Positions 29,398 to 38,629 of a stretch of DNA of 64,000 nucleotides are shown piece by piece (position 1 is the first letter of the stretch; each line of letters begins with the position of its first letter). The notes beneath the pieces were generated by a model. The model was not told the DNA's origin. It did not search any database and worked only from the letters and a program-made list of their open reading frames with translations. The position numbers were made by a program, and so were the translations under genes. Source of the stretch: CAVQEG01 sp963711465 (GTDB taxonomy: Bacteria > Bacteroidota > Ignavibacteria > OLB7); the NCBI GenBank assembly GCA_963711465.1, contig CAVQEG010000002.1:558001-622000 (forward strand), read 5' to 3'.

Positions 29398-30063
29398 TTA
29401 TCGAAGCGCGCCGAATCCGCTGCCTGTCAATTCACCCACTCCAACGTGCCATGCAAATCGTACGGCCTCAGGCGTTCCTTCGACGATCACAGGACATTCA
29501 CTGCCCTTGTGGAGGATGCCACCGATACCCGCCAGCTTCGTTCGAGCTTTGTCGTAGGTTCGATCGAAACGGACACTGACCGATCGATGCTCATCACCGA
29601 GCCCGGCGCGGTCCGCCTTCCACCGCAGCACCCGCGTTAACGCATCGTCAGCGGCCGGATCCGAGTACAACAGATAGTCAGGCGGTCCCTTGCCCCCTCG
29701 TGATCGTACGACGACGGGTCCGTCAACGAGGAAGCGATTCCGGCCCGGGAACTCCGGAACCGCCTGCTCCTTTGCCTCGATTACCCGCATTCCCCCGAAT
29801 ACGTAGGAATCCCGCACCAATCCCGCCAGCAGGCGCCTGGCGACGAGGTCATCGTGAAAACTCACTCTCCATGCAGCACCCTTCGGGAAATCGAGGTGGT
29901 CGTCCTCCCGCTTGCCACCGGTGAGCCATCCGAAGCTGTACAGACTCGTACCATCATGCTCAGCGTTCGGCCCGAGCCATTTGTGAATCGTACCGGTAAG
30001 CTGATGGAGGTGGTCAAACGAGATGGGCATTGTGTTGGAAGAAAGACACAGGCACAATCGCAT
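29398..30063 (-). CDS. Cas6, crRNA-processing endoribonuclease
   Basis: 221 residues. The first strand MRLCLCLSS and the helix HLHQLTGTIHKWLG are typical of Cas6, with His27 a candidate catalytic residue; the C-terminus VGVGELTGSGFGALR is the family's glycine-rich loop. Cas6 cuts the repeat to leave the 8-nt ATTGAAAC handle. It is the first gene of the operon; GAGG lies just upstream of the ATG at 30063. Its presence, with the handle sequence, argues for a I-B-type rather than I-C system, in which Cas5 does the processing. Confidence 0.85.
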   Translation of the reverse strand: MRLCLCLSSNTMPISFDHLHQLTGTIHKWLGPNAEHDGTSLYSFGWLTGGKREDDHLDFPKGAAWRVSFHDDLVARRLLAGLVRDSYVFGGMRVIEAKEQAVPEFPGRNRFLVDGPVVVRSRGGKGPPDYLLYSDPAADDALTRVLRWKADRAGLGDEHRSVSVRFDRTYDKARTKLAGIGGILHKGSECPVIVEGTPEAVRFAWHVGVGELTGSGFGALR

Positions 30064-30532
30064 GGCGGCGTCCTCAATGTATTGTGGCCGCGGAACATAC
30101 CACTTTTGTTCACTTCAATGCCTCATGGAATTTCCGCGTCAAGATTCATAGTAACGTCCAGGCCGGCCATTGAAATCGATTCACACCCGTCCCCTCTCGT
30201 GCGCACCGCCCTGCAACATCCCAGCGCCGACTCCTGAGGCCGAACTCATTGCGCTGTTCAACCGCGATCCATTGCGTGCTGAGGAACGTACGGTAGGCGT
30301 TGCGGTGAACCGGACCTAAAATGTCCGGTTAAGAATTGCCGCAGTCTCGACCGTCACTGCCAACACATGAATGCGCCCGCACGTCTGGTCCCACGGCGCC
30401 ACGGCGATCCACGCCGCAATCGAGCGTGCGCGACAAACGCAATGGGCCATCAGCTGCTCGGGTTGGAAGACCACTCTCGGCCAGCGCGCAAGTCCACGGG
30501 CCTGGTTCGATCCACGCAGGTCCGCCCCCCCC
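30064..30532 (-). promoter_or_regulatory. Upstream region of the cas operon
   Basis: About 470 bp between the WYL regulator stop and cas6 start, with no convincing gene. It holds an inverted repeat AACCGGAC (30308-30315) / GTCCGGTT (30323-30330), a candidate operator. At 30432-30447 a 16-bp stretch (GACAAACGCAATGGGC) is identical to the crRNA-seed end of the spacer at 19098-19134. Confidence 0.5.
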
Positions 30533-31528
30533 TCACCCATACCGCCCCAGCACCTCCTCCGCTTCCTCCTTGATCCGCTCGGCGAGCTGCTCGGGCTCGA
30601 GGACCGTTACGCCGATGCCCCAGCTCTGGACGAATGAACGGATCTCCTCCAGACCCGATACCTCGTAGGAGACCGTCGCGCTGCCGTCGGCGTGCTCCTC
30701 GATCTGCTGCGTCGGATGGTATTCCTTGCGGTGGAAATAGGGTACACGGTCCGGCTCGACCCGCAGCCGGACCTCGTAGACCTCGTCGCCCGATAATGCG
30801 CTGAAGCGGTCGCGGAAATGCAGCTCCAGGTCGAAATCCTCCGGATAGATGAAGAACGCTTCCTCCTCCACCGGATCGCATGGAACCGCCCGGCTGATTC
30901 CCGCTATCGAAAAGTCCGTCGGTCGCCGGCGACGGTGACACCACGCGACCAGAAACCATGAACCGCCCCGAACCGCAATGCCGAGTGGATCGACCTTGCG
31001 CGCGTGCGATTGCTTGCCGCTCGAGGCCGTCAGATAGTCGATGCGGATCGAATGACATTCGTCGATGCTCCGAACGAGCGTGGTGAATAGCTCCGGATCG
31101 ATGTGTACCGACGGCGCTTCGGCGAAACTGAAGTGCGTGCTCGTCCCGTCGCCGTCGATCGATCGCACGTTCGATCCGAGATTGCCCAGCAACTGCGTGA
31201 ACGCATCCTCCAGCGGCTGGGCCAGTGGTGTGCTCGAAAACACCGCCCGCGATGCGTTCGCCGCCACGCTCAGCGCGAAAATCTCCTGCTCGGTGAGGTT
31301 CACTTCACATGAACCCGGCCGCTGCTGAGACTCCTCGACGTAGAATATCTTCGATCGCCCCTCCCGGCGGTCCCGTATCGGTACCCCCCGCTCGCGAAGC
31401 GTCGCAAGCAGTCGTCGCGCGTGGCGGTCGCTGACGTTGAACGTCTGCTCGATGTCCAGAAGCGTCAGCTCCTGGCCCCGATAGAACAGATCCGCCAGCC
31501 GGTCTTCGTTGGAACGTCGTTGGCGCAT
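30533..31528 (-). CDS. WYL-domain transcriptional regulator
   Basis: 331 residues. N-terminal winged helix (RRSNEDRLADLFYRGQELTLLDIEQTFNVSDRHARRLLATLRERG), a connecting region with LTEQEIFALSVAANASR, the WYL domain (SIRIDYLTASSG, KVDPLGIAVRGGSWFLVAWCHRRRRPTDFSIAGI) and a WCX-type C-terminal module (YEVRLRVEPDRVPYF, SGLEEIRSFVQSWG). WYL regulators bind nucleic-acid or other ligands and often control defence systems. It lies directly upstream of the cas operon on the same strand, which suggests control of cas expression, though that is inference. ATG at 31528 chosen over an upstream extension of 11 codons. Confidence 0.88.
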   Translation of the reverse strand: MRQRRSNEDRLADLFYRGQELTLLDIEQTFNVSDRHARRLLATLRERGVPIRDRREGRSKIFYVEESQQRPGSCEVNLTEQEIFALSVAANASRAVFSSTPLAQPLEDAFTQLLGNLGSNVRSIDGDGTSTHFSFAEAPSVHIDPELFTTLVRSIDECHSIRIDYLTASSGKQSHARKVDPLGIAVRGGSWFLVAWCHRRRRPTDFSIAGISRAVPCDPVEEEAFFIYPEDFDLELHFRDRFSALSGDEVYEVRLRVEPDRVPYFHRKEYHPTQQIEEHADGSATVSYEVSGLEEIRSFVQSWGIGVTVLEPEQLAERIKEEAEEVLGRYG

Positions 31529-31770
31529 GGTCGTGGTGACCCAATGGTCGGTTCGTGGCACCGTGTGGCGGAATCGCCGGCGATTGCATCGGTCATTGTC
31601 CGATGTGTCGGCACTATTCTTCCGGTGATTCCACCGATTGCGGGCGCCAATCTACGAACCCATTCGCGCCAACCCGGACATTTTCATGTCAGGGTTGGCC
31701 CGCTGGAGGAGTCATTCGATCATGCCATCCTGCTGCGTATGTCACGTTCCGACCTCGGCCGGCGGTCGGA

Positions 31771-32187
31771 CTATCCTTCGGACAATTCATTCGGCAATTG
31801 CCCAACGTTGGCAATCACCTTTCGCAGACGGTCGCGAACTTCTCCGGCAACCTCCGCAAGAGCATCGTTCGGTACACCGGCCATCGACGCGATCGGATCC
31901 ACCGCGGTGACTTCTGTCGAGCCGTCCTCGTTCTGCTGCAGCACCACGTTGCACGGCAGCATCGTCCCGATCATCCGTTCGTGCTCGAGCGCCTTGTGGG
32001 CGAACGAGGGATTGCAGGCGCCAAGGATGCGGTAGGGACGGAAGTCGACGTCGAGCTTCTTCTTGAATGTCGCGGCGACGTCGATCTCGGTGAGGATGCC
32101 GAAGCCCTCCTTCTGGAGTTCCGCGCGAACGCGCTCCTCGGCCTCGGGCAGCGGAGCGTTGAGAGTCGTCGTGAAGTAGTAGGACAT
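31771..32187 (-). CDS. DUF302 domain protein
   Basis: 138 residues starting MSYYFTTTLNAP. The DUF302 pattern is clear: RVRAELQKEGFGILTEIDVAATFKKKL, YRILGACNPSFAHKALE, and IGTMLPCNVVLQQ with DGSTEVTAVDP. These small cytosolic proteins are widespread; their biochemical role is not established. ATG at 32187 gives the normal family start; an upstream in-frame extension is unlikely. Flanked by the WYL regulator and the UbiB kinase, all on the minus strand. Confidence 0.9.
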   Translation of the reverse strand: MSYYFTTTLNAPLPEAEERVRAELQKEGFGILTEIDVAATFKKKLDVDFRPYRILGACNPSFAHKALEHERMIGTMLPCNVVLQQNEDGSTEVTAVDPIASMAGVPNDALAEVAGEVRDRLRKVIANVGQLPNELSEG

Positions 32188-32328
32188 GTCGGTTGAGGTT
32201 CTGTGTGTGTTGAAATCCGTTCCGTGCCCGGCGCTTCGGAGGAATGCATTGACCGCTATCGGGTCGCTGCCGGGCGACCCGGGGAAATTGACCGACACAG
32301 TGACTACGGAGCATCGGACCAGTGGCGC

Positions 32329-33981
32329 TCACCGCCGCCGCGATCGCAGATAATCCATGCCGAGCATGAGCGCCAGCACCGCGATCCCCACCGTCACCAG
32401 TGCCAGCAGCGCCGACGCCCACCGCTCCCACTGCGGAGGTCGCGTCACCGCAAGCAGCAGGACCGCCGCCACGATCAGGGCCGCGAGCAGCGCGGAGACC
32501 TTGATCCCCCGCACGATCCGCTCCAGTTCGTGAATCATCCCCCGCTGGCGCACATGCACCGTCATGTCCAGTTCGCCCCGTTGCAATCGTCCGGCAATGG
32601 AACGCAGCGTCCGTGGCCCATCCTCGGCCAACGCCAGCGAGTCGAGTGCCGCGCGCGCTGTCATGCTCTGGATCCGCGCCGGGCGCAGTCGCCGAAGCAT
32701 CGTTCGCCGAACCGCCTGCCGCGCGAACGGCATGAGGTCGAACTCAGGATCGAGCCGAGTTCCGATTCCCTCGGCCATGACGATCGTTTTCGCGATCAGC
32801 GCCAGCTCCGACGGCAACCGCATCCGGTGGTTACGGATTACATCGATTACCCGCATGATGATCTCGCCAATTGGAATTTCACCGAGACGCAGGTCGGTGT
32901 AGTCGTAGAGAATCCGGCCGAGTTCGATCGTCAGCCGTCGCGTCCCCGACGTCCCCACGCGCATACCGAGATCGAGCAGACGGTCGACCACGCGACCGGC
33001 GTCGGCTTCGGCAATTCCGAGCACGACCTCGGCGACGTTGTCGCGCTGATGGCGGTCGAGATAGCCCATCATTCCGAAGTCGAGAATCACCACTTCACCT
33101 GATGCGGTGACGCGGAAGTTGCCGGGATGCGGATCGGCATGGAAGAATCCCCGCTCGAGCGCCGAACGGAATACCACGCCGGCCAGCCGCGGTGCCAGCA
33201 CCGTCCGGTCGGCATCGGTCGCCGCAAGCCCCGCGTCATCGTCGATACGAACGCCGTCGATGAATTCCATCGTGAGCACTGCACCGGTTGACAGCGCCGG
33301 ATAAACCGACGGCGCGCGGACTCCGCGTTCAGTCCGAAGATCTCGTGCATACCGCTGGAGGTTGCGAAGCTCCTGCGCGGCGTCGAGCTCGCGCGTCAGG
33401 GTGTGGGCGAATTCCTCGACCAGTTCCTCCGGTTCGAACGTCGCCAGCGACCGGTTGTGCGCTGCGAGCCCGGCGATACGGCGAAGCACGTCGAGATCGA
33501 GTGCCACCTGTGCTTCGATACCGGGTCGCCGGACCTTCACCGCGACGCTCGCGCCGTCCTTCGTTCGTGCGCGATGCACCTGTGCGATCGATGCCGAGGC
33601 GATCGGCTCGCTCTCGACGGTATCGAAATACTCTCCGATCGGACCGCCCAGTTCGCGTTCGATCGTTTCGCGAATACGAGCCCACGGCACCCGTGGTGCG
33701 GAGTCCTGCAGCTTCGCGAGCTCGGCCGCGATGTCCGGAGATACGATGTCTGGACGCGTCGAAAGGATCTGCCCCACCTTGATGAACGTCGGGCCGAGTT
33801 CCTCGCAGACCAGTCGAAGATGTTCGCCGCGTGTGCGGTCGCCGGCAGCTGCACCAATTCGACCGAACGGAACGCGGCGTGCAATCCCCAGCTCGATGGC
33901 GAGGAAGCCAAGTCCATGACGCGCCAGCGTGGCAGCGATCTGCCGCGACCGGCGAAGTATTGCGAACGTCGAGTGAGCCAT
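32329..33981 (-). CDS. UbiB/ABC1/Coq8-family atypical kinase
   Basis: 550 residues. The family KxGQ motif is present in FIKVGQILSTRPDIV (Lys68-Gln71), with the alanine-rich nucleotide loop ASASIAQVHRA (128-138), the lysine in VAVKVRRPG (Lys149), catalytic HADPHPGNF and the metal motif ILDFGMMG. Two C-terminal membrane helices (VSALLAALIVAAVLLLAV and SALLALVTVGIAVLALMLG) anchor it. UbiB proteins support quinone or isoprenoid lipid biosynthesis as ATPases. The start is only 27 bp from the divergent epimerase gene. Confidence 0.92.
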   Translation of the reverse strand: MAHSTFAILRRSRQIAATLARHGLGFLAIELGIARRVPFGRIGAAAGDRTRGEHLRLVCEELGPTFIKVGQILSTRPDIVSPDIAAELAKLQDSAPRVPWARIRETIERELGGPIGEYFDTVESEPIASASIAQVHRARTKDGASVAVKVRRPGIEAQVALDLDVLRRIAGLAAHNRSLATFEPEELVEEFAHTLTRELDAAQELRNLQRYARDLRTERGVRAPSVYPALSTGAVLTMEFIDGVRIDDDAGLAATDADRTVLAPRLAGVVFRSALERGFFHADPHPGNFRVTASGEVVILDFGMMGYLDRHQRDNVAEVVLGIAEADAGRVVDRLLDLGMRVGTSGTRRLTIELGRILYDYTDLRLGEIPIGEIIMRVIDVIRNHRMRLPSELALIAKTIVMAEGIGTRLDPEFDLMPFARQAVRRTMLRRLRPARIQSMTARAALDSLALAEDGPRTLRSIAGRLQRGELDMTVHVRQRGMIHELERIVRGIKVSALLAALIVAAVLLLAVTRPPQWERWASALLALVTVGIAVLALMLGMDYLRSRRR

Positions 33982-34008
33982 ATCAAACGAGCCCAGTTAC
34001 CTTTGCGA

Positions 34009-35130
34009 ATGCACCCGAAGATACTCGTCGCGCTCGGCACCCGCCCCGAAGCGCTGAAGCTCGCGCCGGTGATCACCGAGCTGCGGTCCCGTCCGAATTC
34101 CTTCCAACTCACTGTCCTGCTCACAGGGCAGCATCGGCATCTGGTCGCACCGATTCTCCGGCACTTCGGAATCGCCGCCGACCTCGACCTCGATCTGATG
34201 CAGCCGGGTCAGGATCCGTCGCACCTGACCGCGCGGATTCTCGACGCGGTGGAACCGGTCCTCGCCTCACTGGAACCCGATCTGGTGGTGGTCCAGGGCG
34301 ACACGACGACGACGTTCGCGGTGGCACTGGCCGCGCATTACGGGAAAGTTCGTGTCGCCCATGTGGAAGCGGGACTGCGCACACCCGATCGGTATGATCC
34401 ATTTCCCGAGGAAATGAATCGACGGCTGGTGACGCAGCTGGCGAGCATTCATCTGGCAGCAACCGAAGGCAACAGGGCGACACTCCTTGGCGAGGGCATT
34501 TCCGGCGATTCGATATTCGTAACGGGCAATCCCATCATTGACGCGCTCGAGACGATTACGCACGGGAAATACGACGCAGCATTGGATTCACGATTCCACC
34601 TGGACGAATCGACCACGCTGATCGTTCTGACTGCCCATCGAAGGGAGAATTTCAACGAGGGACTGGGGAATATTTTCCGGGCGGTCGGCCGCATCGTCGA
34701 GCGTCATCCGTCGGTGGTCGTGGTATATCCGGTTCATCCGAATCCGATGGTTTCCCGGGCAATCGCGCGTGACCTGCCGGATCACCCGCGGATACACCGT
34801 GTGGAGCCACTCGACTATGTCGAATTCATCCAGCTGATGAACCGGGCGAAATTCATCATGACGGATTCAGGGGGAATTCAGGAGGAGGCGCCCGCCCTCG
34901 GCAAGCCGGTACTGGTACTCCGTCGCACGACCGAACGCAGCGAAGTATTGGAGGCAGGAAATGGAATTCTGACAGGGATCGAAGAGGCGGCAATCGTCAA
35001 CGCAGCGGAACGGCTCCTGTCGGATGCGGAGCATTACGAATCACTGTCGCGGCCTTCGCATCCGTTCGGATTACCGGGTGCCGCTCGACGGATCGTCGAT
35101 GTGCTCGCCGGAGTTCTCGGATCCGCTTGA
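34009..35130 (+). CDS. wecB: UDP-N-acetylglucosamine 2-epimerase, non-hydrolysing
   Basis: 373 residues. Interconverts UDP-GlcNAc and UDP-ManNAc for surface polysaccharide. Signatures: ILVALGTRPEALKLAPVI at the N-terminus, VVQGDTTTTFAVALAA, RVAHVEAGLRTPDRYDPFPE (with catalytic acidic residues), TAHRRENF, and TDSGGIQEEAPALGKPVL near the C-terminus. The ATG at 34009 gives the conserved first strand MHPKILVALG; longer in-frame frames overlap the divergent UbiB gene and are not real. No Shine-Dalgarno motif is visible. Monocistronic. Confidence 0.93.
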   Translation: MHPKILVALGTRPEALKLAPVITELRSRPNSFQLTVLLTGQHRHLVAPILRHFGIAADLDLDLMQPGQDPSHLTARILDAVEPVLASLEPDLVVVQGDTTTTFAVALAAHYGKVRVAHVEAGLRTPDRYDPFPEEMNRRLVTQLASIHLAATEGNRATLLGEGISGDSIFVTGNPIIDALETITHGKYDAALDSRFHLDESTTLIVLTAHRRENFNEGLGNIFRAVGRIVERHPSVVVVYPVHPNPMVSRAIARDLPDHPRIHRVEPLDYVEFIQLMNRAKFIMTDSGGIQEEAPALGKPVLVLRRTTERSEVLEAGNGILTGIEEAAIVNAAERLLSDAEHYESLSRPSHPFGLPGAARRIVDVLAGVLGSA

Positions 35131-35570
35131 CTGCGGCGGGCAGCAGCGATGGTTGCTGCTCGAGACGCCTGGCATATCCCCCACACCGCGCGCTCACGTG
35201 CATGGGAAGCGGCGTAGATCGCGTTCGCCGCAGGAACACCGACCGCCCCACCGGACGGCTGCCGATTTCTTCACACATCGAGTGTCCGGTGTAGCGGGGT
35301 CATTCCGTAGCGGGCTCATTCCGCATGGGGGTCGATGCGATTCTCCGTACTCCGGCAGTCCGTCGTGGGACCGAAGTGCAGCTGGAAGAGCGATCCCAAC
35401 TAATAAAAACGGCCACGAAGCTCCTGCTCCGTGGCCGTTTCCTTTCACCGCCATCATAGCCTGTTCATACGTTTCCGTCGCCTGTGCATCACTGGCTCAT
35501 CGTCGGCGAATTCGTCGCGCGTATTGCATCCTTCCAATTCAGTGTCATTTGAATTCGCCCGTCTGATCTT
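35131..35570. other. Intergenic region between convergent genes
   Basis: About 440 bp holding the bidirectional terminator at 35407-35440 and otherwise no recognisable gene or repeat. Confidence 0.6.
35407..35440. terminator. Bidirectional intrinsic terminator
   Basis: Perfect 11-bp stem AAACGGCCACG / CGTGGCCGTTT around a 12-nt loop, preceded by A-rich and followed by T-rich sequence, so it can serve the plus-strand epimerase gene and the minus-strand pilus operon. Confidence 0.85.
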
Positions 35571-35882
35571 CTACTGAAAATTCATGTTGATGAATCGCTG
35601 CGCGAATTCCGCCGGATTGAGTCGTCGTCCCTGTCGTCGCGCCATATCCTTCGACAGCTGCCACACGTACTGAATCGACTCGGGAGCGTCCTTCGGAAAC
35701 TGCATCACCTGCTCGACCACGTCGTGCCACTCTCCGTCGCAGTGGAACACCGCACGCAGTGTCGGCGAATACCGCTGGATCGTGTCGTCGTCCTCCGCGT
35801 TGAGTGCATCGATCGCACGCAACACATACAGCTCGAGAAACCTGCCGAGCGGGTCGTCGGCATAGGTCGGATGTTGGAGCAT
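35571..35882 (-). CDS. Small protein of unknown function at the end of the pilus operon
   Basis: 103 residues beginning MLQHPTYADDPLGRF. Soluble-looking, mostly helical, acidic in the middle (NAEDDDTIQRY), ending RLNPAEFAQRFINMNFQ. No signal peptide and no family I recognise. It starts 33 bp after the usher stop on the same strand, so it is probably cotranscribed with the pilus genes. A longer in-frame extension overlaps the usher gene and is not credible. Confidence 0.7.
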   Translation of the reverse strand: MLQHPTYADDPLGRFLELYVLRAIDALNAEDDDTIQRYSPTLRAVFHCDGEWHDVVEQVMQFPKDAPESIQYVWQLSKDMARRQGRRLNPAEFAQRFINMNFQ

Positions 35883-35914
35883 TGCTGGACCTCGGATGGG
35901 TTGATTGACACCTC

Positions 35915-38617
35915 TCAACTCCCAGATGCGTCGTCGCTCGGAATCGAGTCGGGATCCGGACCCAAAAGCACCTGAGGAAGTGAAGAATTCTCTTTTGTAA
36001 GCAGTACCTGCTGCGGCGCGTCGATCAGTCGCAGCCGACGTGAGTGCAGCTGCGATCCGTCGAAGCGTACGGTGTAATGTCCCGCGGCAACCGCCGGAAC
36101 GTAGATCGACCCGTCGGAGTACACCTCGCCGTCGTAGGTCGACATCCCGTCCGCGCCGATCAGTTGCACTCGCAATCCGTTCAGATACACGGAGTTCGAC
36201 GCCACACTGTTGGTATCGTCCGACTGGAACAGACACCGACCCGTCACATCGAATCCCTCGCAGAACGGGATCTCGATGATCCGCTGCGAACTCGGCGCTG
36301 TGTAGACGACGTAGTGCTGTGAACCGGGGAACAGGCCTTCGTCGGCGTGTGTCCACCGATCGACCTCGACGACGCACTGCCGGTTCGGCGGCAGCTGGAA
36401 GAACTTCCCATCCTCCGCCGAGGAGTTCACGCCGTCCATGTTCAGGTAGACCGACGGCGGATCGAGCTCCTCCTCCCCGTCGTCCCGCACGCCGTTGAAG
36501 TTGCGATCGTGGAATGCCGTGAAGATGAGCGCTGCCTGTCCGACTGATCCGTCGGGGAGCATTCGCAGGCCCGCGCGCGAGGCGAGCAGCGAACCCTGCG
36601 CGATCGACGCGGTGCTGAATTCTCCGTCGCTGTAGCTGCCGGTCACGGTCGCACGCGTGAAGTCGAGCGTCAGTCCAAGCTGCAGCTGCAGCGTGGAGCG
36701 CGTCAGGTCTCCCTCCGGCAAACTGTAGTTGAGGTTGAGTCCGATTGCGTCACTGACACGCGTATAGGAGGAGAGCCGCAGCGTCTGAATCGTGCGATTG
36801 ACGACGTCGTATCGTCCCTGCGCGGTCAGCACCAGCCAGGGGAATGGCGTCGCAATGATCTGGGTGGTTGCCGCGAGCGTGCGGTGGTCGACGGTCGCAA
36901 GTGAATCGCCAATCTCGCCGCCGCTGCCGGCTGCATTGGTCGACGATCCGATCGGAAGGGTCATCGCCGCTCCGAGCGAGAAGCTCACGCCCGGGACGTA
37001 GCCGGACACCGTCGGCTCGAGTTCGAGCGACTTCGCGTCGAGCTGGTGCCGGTAGCGACCGGCCGCCGAGACGGAGAAGCGTCCCAGGTACTGGCTGCCC
37101 GACGCCGATGCAATGAACGTGCGATCGGGAATCGAGGCGGAGTCGATGATCAGCCGCAACGTGTTGTTGCTCGGCATCACCCAGAGCAGTTCGCCGGCGT
37201 CGAGATTGGTGCCGAACTGATGCCGCAGCGAGAGGGAGGTCGTGCCGCCGAGCCAGAGGTTCGCCACTGCCGTGGCGTGCACGCTGTCGAGTGTGGCCGA
37301 GCCGAGCGTCGGACCGCGCGTAAATCCCTCGAGTCCCATGCTCATGAACTGCGTCAGGCCGGCATCGAGCCGGCCTTCGAGCGCAAACGGTCCGTCGGTG
37401 AGATTCGACAGGCCGCCATTGCCGAGTCCGAACGTCGAGGTGTACTGCACCTCGCCGGGCGGAATCATATCGGGATTCAGCTGCAGTCGGCGTTCCTCGG
37501 TAACGACTTCACCGTACGGACCGATCTGACGCAGCATTCGATCGGTGGTACCGTAGCCGACGGGAACCTGGAATCGGTAGAATCCATTGGAATCGGCCTG
37601 CACCATATCGACGAGCGAATTCCCCTTGTACATCTCCACCATCCATCCCGGCTGCGTATACCCGCTGAGGTCGTACGCACCGAATTGCTTTCGCGGAGCC
37701 AGCGGCACATTGGTGAGCTCGATACCGAGGTAACTGTTCCGCCGTATCGGCATGGTACCGACGACGATCTGCCGGATGGCGCTGAGTTCCGGAATCGGAA
37801 ACCGCCAGTTCCAGTTGCTCACATTCGTACTGGGAGCGCCACCGGTAACCACTGCGGTAGTGGCATTGACCTCGAGCGATCCGTAGAGGAGTTCTCCGCC
37901 ACCGCGAAGCGTCAGAGCACCGGAGGCGCGGCCGTTGCCGTAGGTACTCGAGAGGTTCCAGTCGACGACCGGATTGCCGAGCAGGTGCCGATCGATCGGT
38001 GCCAGCAGGACGTCGCGCGTACCGTGTTCCGAATTCTGCATCATTGCCAGGCGGTTCGACGTCTTCGCCCACTCCACGACCGGCAGCTTGTCATTGGGAT
38101 CGATTACCAGTTTCAGGCGCATCACATCGAAGCGCATTACCAGGCCGAGAATCTTTGCGAACAGCTTGTGTTCAATGAAGATTTCTCCGCTCATCGATCG
38201 CACCGAAGCCGGCGGATAGCCGACCGAATCGCCGCGGTAGTACGCGGTGGCAGTGGTCCGGTCGATCACGAACGGCTCGCCCTTTGGAAACTCTCCGGTA
38301 ATCGTGCGACCGTCGCGGGAAACGGAGTTGGGAATTCGAAGAAAGTCAGACAGCAGGATGTAGGGGACGAACAGGGTGTCGCCGACGAAGCGTGCGATCA
38401 GATCGGCGGCTGCAACGCCATGCACCTCCACCTGCACCAGACCCTCCTCCGATGGCGTGACGAAGTCGACGCCGATGACGCCCTCGAGCGCGCTCTCCAC
38501 CTTATCCTTGCGATCCTGTACTACCTCTGACGCACGCACGCCGCGACCGCCGTCGGCGCGCACGCACGCCGCGGAGATCAGGAACGTGATGGCAATCAGT
38601 GGAATCAGGCGTCGCAT
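35915..38617 (-). CDS. Usher-like outer-membrane assembly protein
   Basis: 900 residues with a signal peptide (MRRLIPLIAITFLISAACVRA). Residues about 45-180 resemble the N-terminal part of alternate-type ushers (VEVHGVAAADL, LFVPYILLSDFLRIP, KLFAKILGLVMRFD); the middle is a long run of amphipathic barrel strands (SLEVNATTAVVTG, LALRHQFG-like, RYRHQLDAKSLELEP), with a plug-like segment GYTQPGWMVEMYKGNSLVDMV; the C-terminal region has an AFHDRNFNGVRDDGEEELD motif and beta modules (HYTVRFDGSQLHSRRLRLID) as in usher C-terminal domains. With a PapD-like chaperone and DUF4402 subunits next to it, it most likely threads pilin subunits through the outer membrane. Assignment rests partly on context. 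Confidence 0.75.
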   Translation of the reverse strand: MRRLIPLIAITFLISAACVRADGGRGVRASEVVQDRKDKVESALEGVIGVDFVTPSEEGLVQVEVHGVAAADLIARFVGDTLFVPYILLSDFLRIPNSVSRDGRTITGEFPKGEPFVIDRTTATAYYRGDSVGYPPASVRSMSGEIFIEHKLFAKILGLVMRFDVMRLKLVIDPNDKLPVVEWAKTSNRLAMMQNSEHGTRDVLLAPIDRHLLGNPVVDWNLSSTYGNGRASGALTLRGGGELLYGSLEVNATTAVVTGGAPSTNVSNWNWRFPIPELSAIRQIVVGTMPIRRNSYLGIELTNVPLAPRKQFGAYDLSGYTQPGWMVEMYKGNSLVDMVQADSNGFYRFQVPVGYGTTDRMLRQIGPYGEVVTEERRLQLNPDMIPPGEVQYTSTFGLGNGGLSNLTDGPFALEGRLDAGLTQFMSMGLEGFTRGPTLGSATLDSVHATAVANLWLGGTTSLSLRHQFGTNLDAGELLWVMPSNNTLRLIIDSASIPDRTFIASASGSQYLGRFSVSAAGRYRHQLDAKSLELEPTVSGYVPGVSFSLGAAMTLPIGSSTNAAGSGGEIGDSLATVDHRTLAATTQIIATPFPWLVLTAQGRYDVVNRTIQTLRLSSYTRVSDAIGLNLNYSLPEGDLTRSTLQLQLGLTLDFTRATVTGSYSDGEFSTASIAQGSLLASRAGLRMLPDGSVGQAALIFTAFHDRNFNGVRDDGEEELDPPSVYLNMDGVNSSAEDGKFFQLPPNRQCVVEVDRWTHADEGLFPGSQHYVVYTAPSSQRIIEIPFCEGFDVTGRCLFQSDDTNSVASNSVYLNGLRVQLIGADGMSTYDGEVYSDGSIYVPAVAAGHYTVRFDGSQLHSRRLRLIDAPQQVLLTKENSSLPQVLLGPDPDSIPSDDASGS

Positions 38618-38629
38618 CGCGTATTGGGT

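Noticed and set aside
30305..30525. Short CRISPR-repeat-like pieces (TGTCCGGTTAAG near 30322, GCAGGTCCG near 30514) that might form a CreR-like mini-array
   Set aside because: Matches of 9-10 bases are expected by chance at this GC content, and their spacing to the 16-bp seed match does not fit a repeat-spacer-repeat layout.
30316..30540. A 74-codon minus-strand frame upstream of the cas operon
   Set aside because: Atypical composition, no ribosome site and no recognisable family; treated as non-coding regulatory sequence.
33403..34008. In-frame upstream extension of the epimerase gene by about 200 codons
   Set aside because: It overlaps the divergent UbiB gene entirely and lacks family similarity; the conserved first strand sets the start at 34009.
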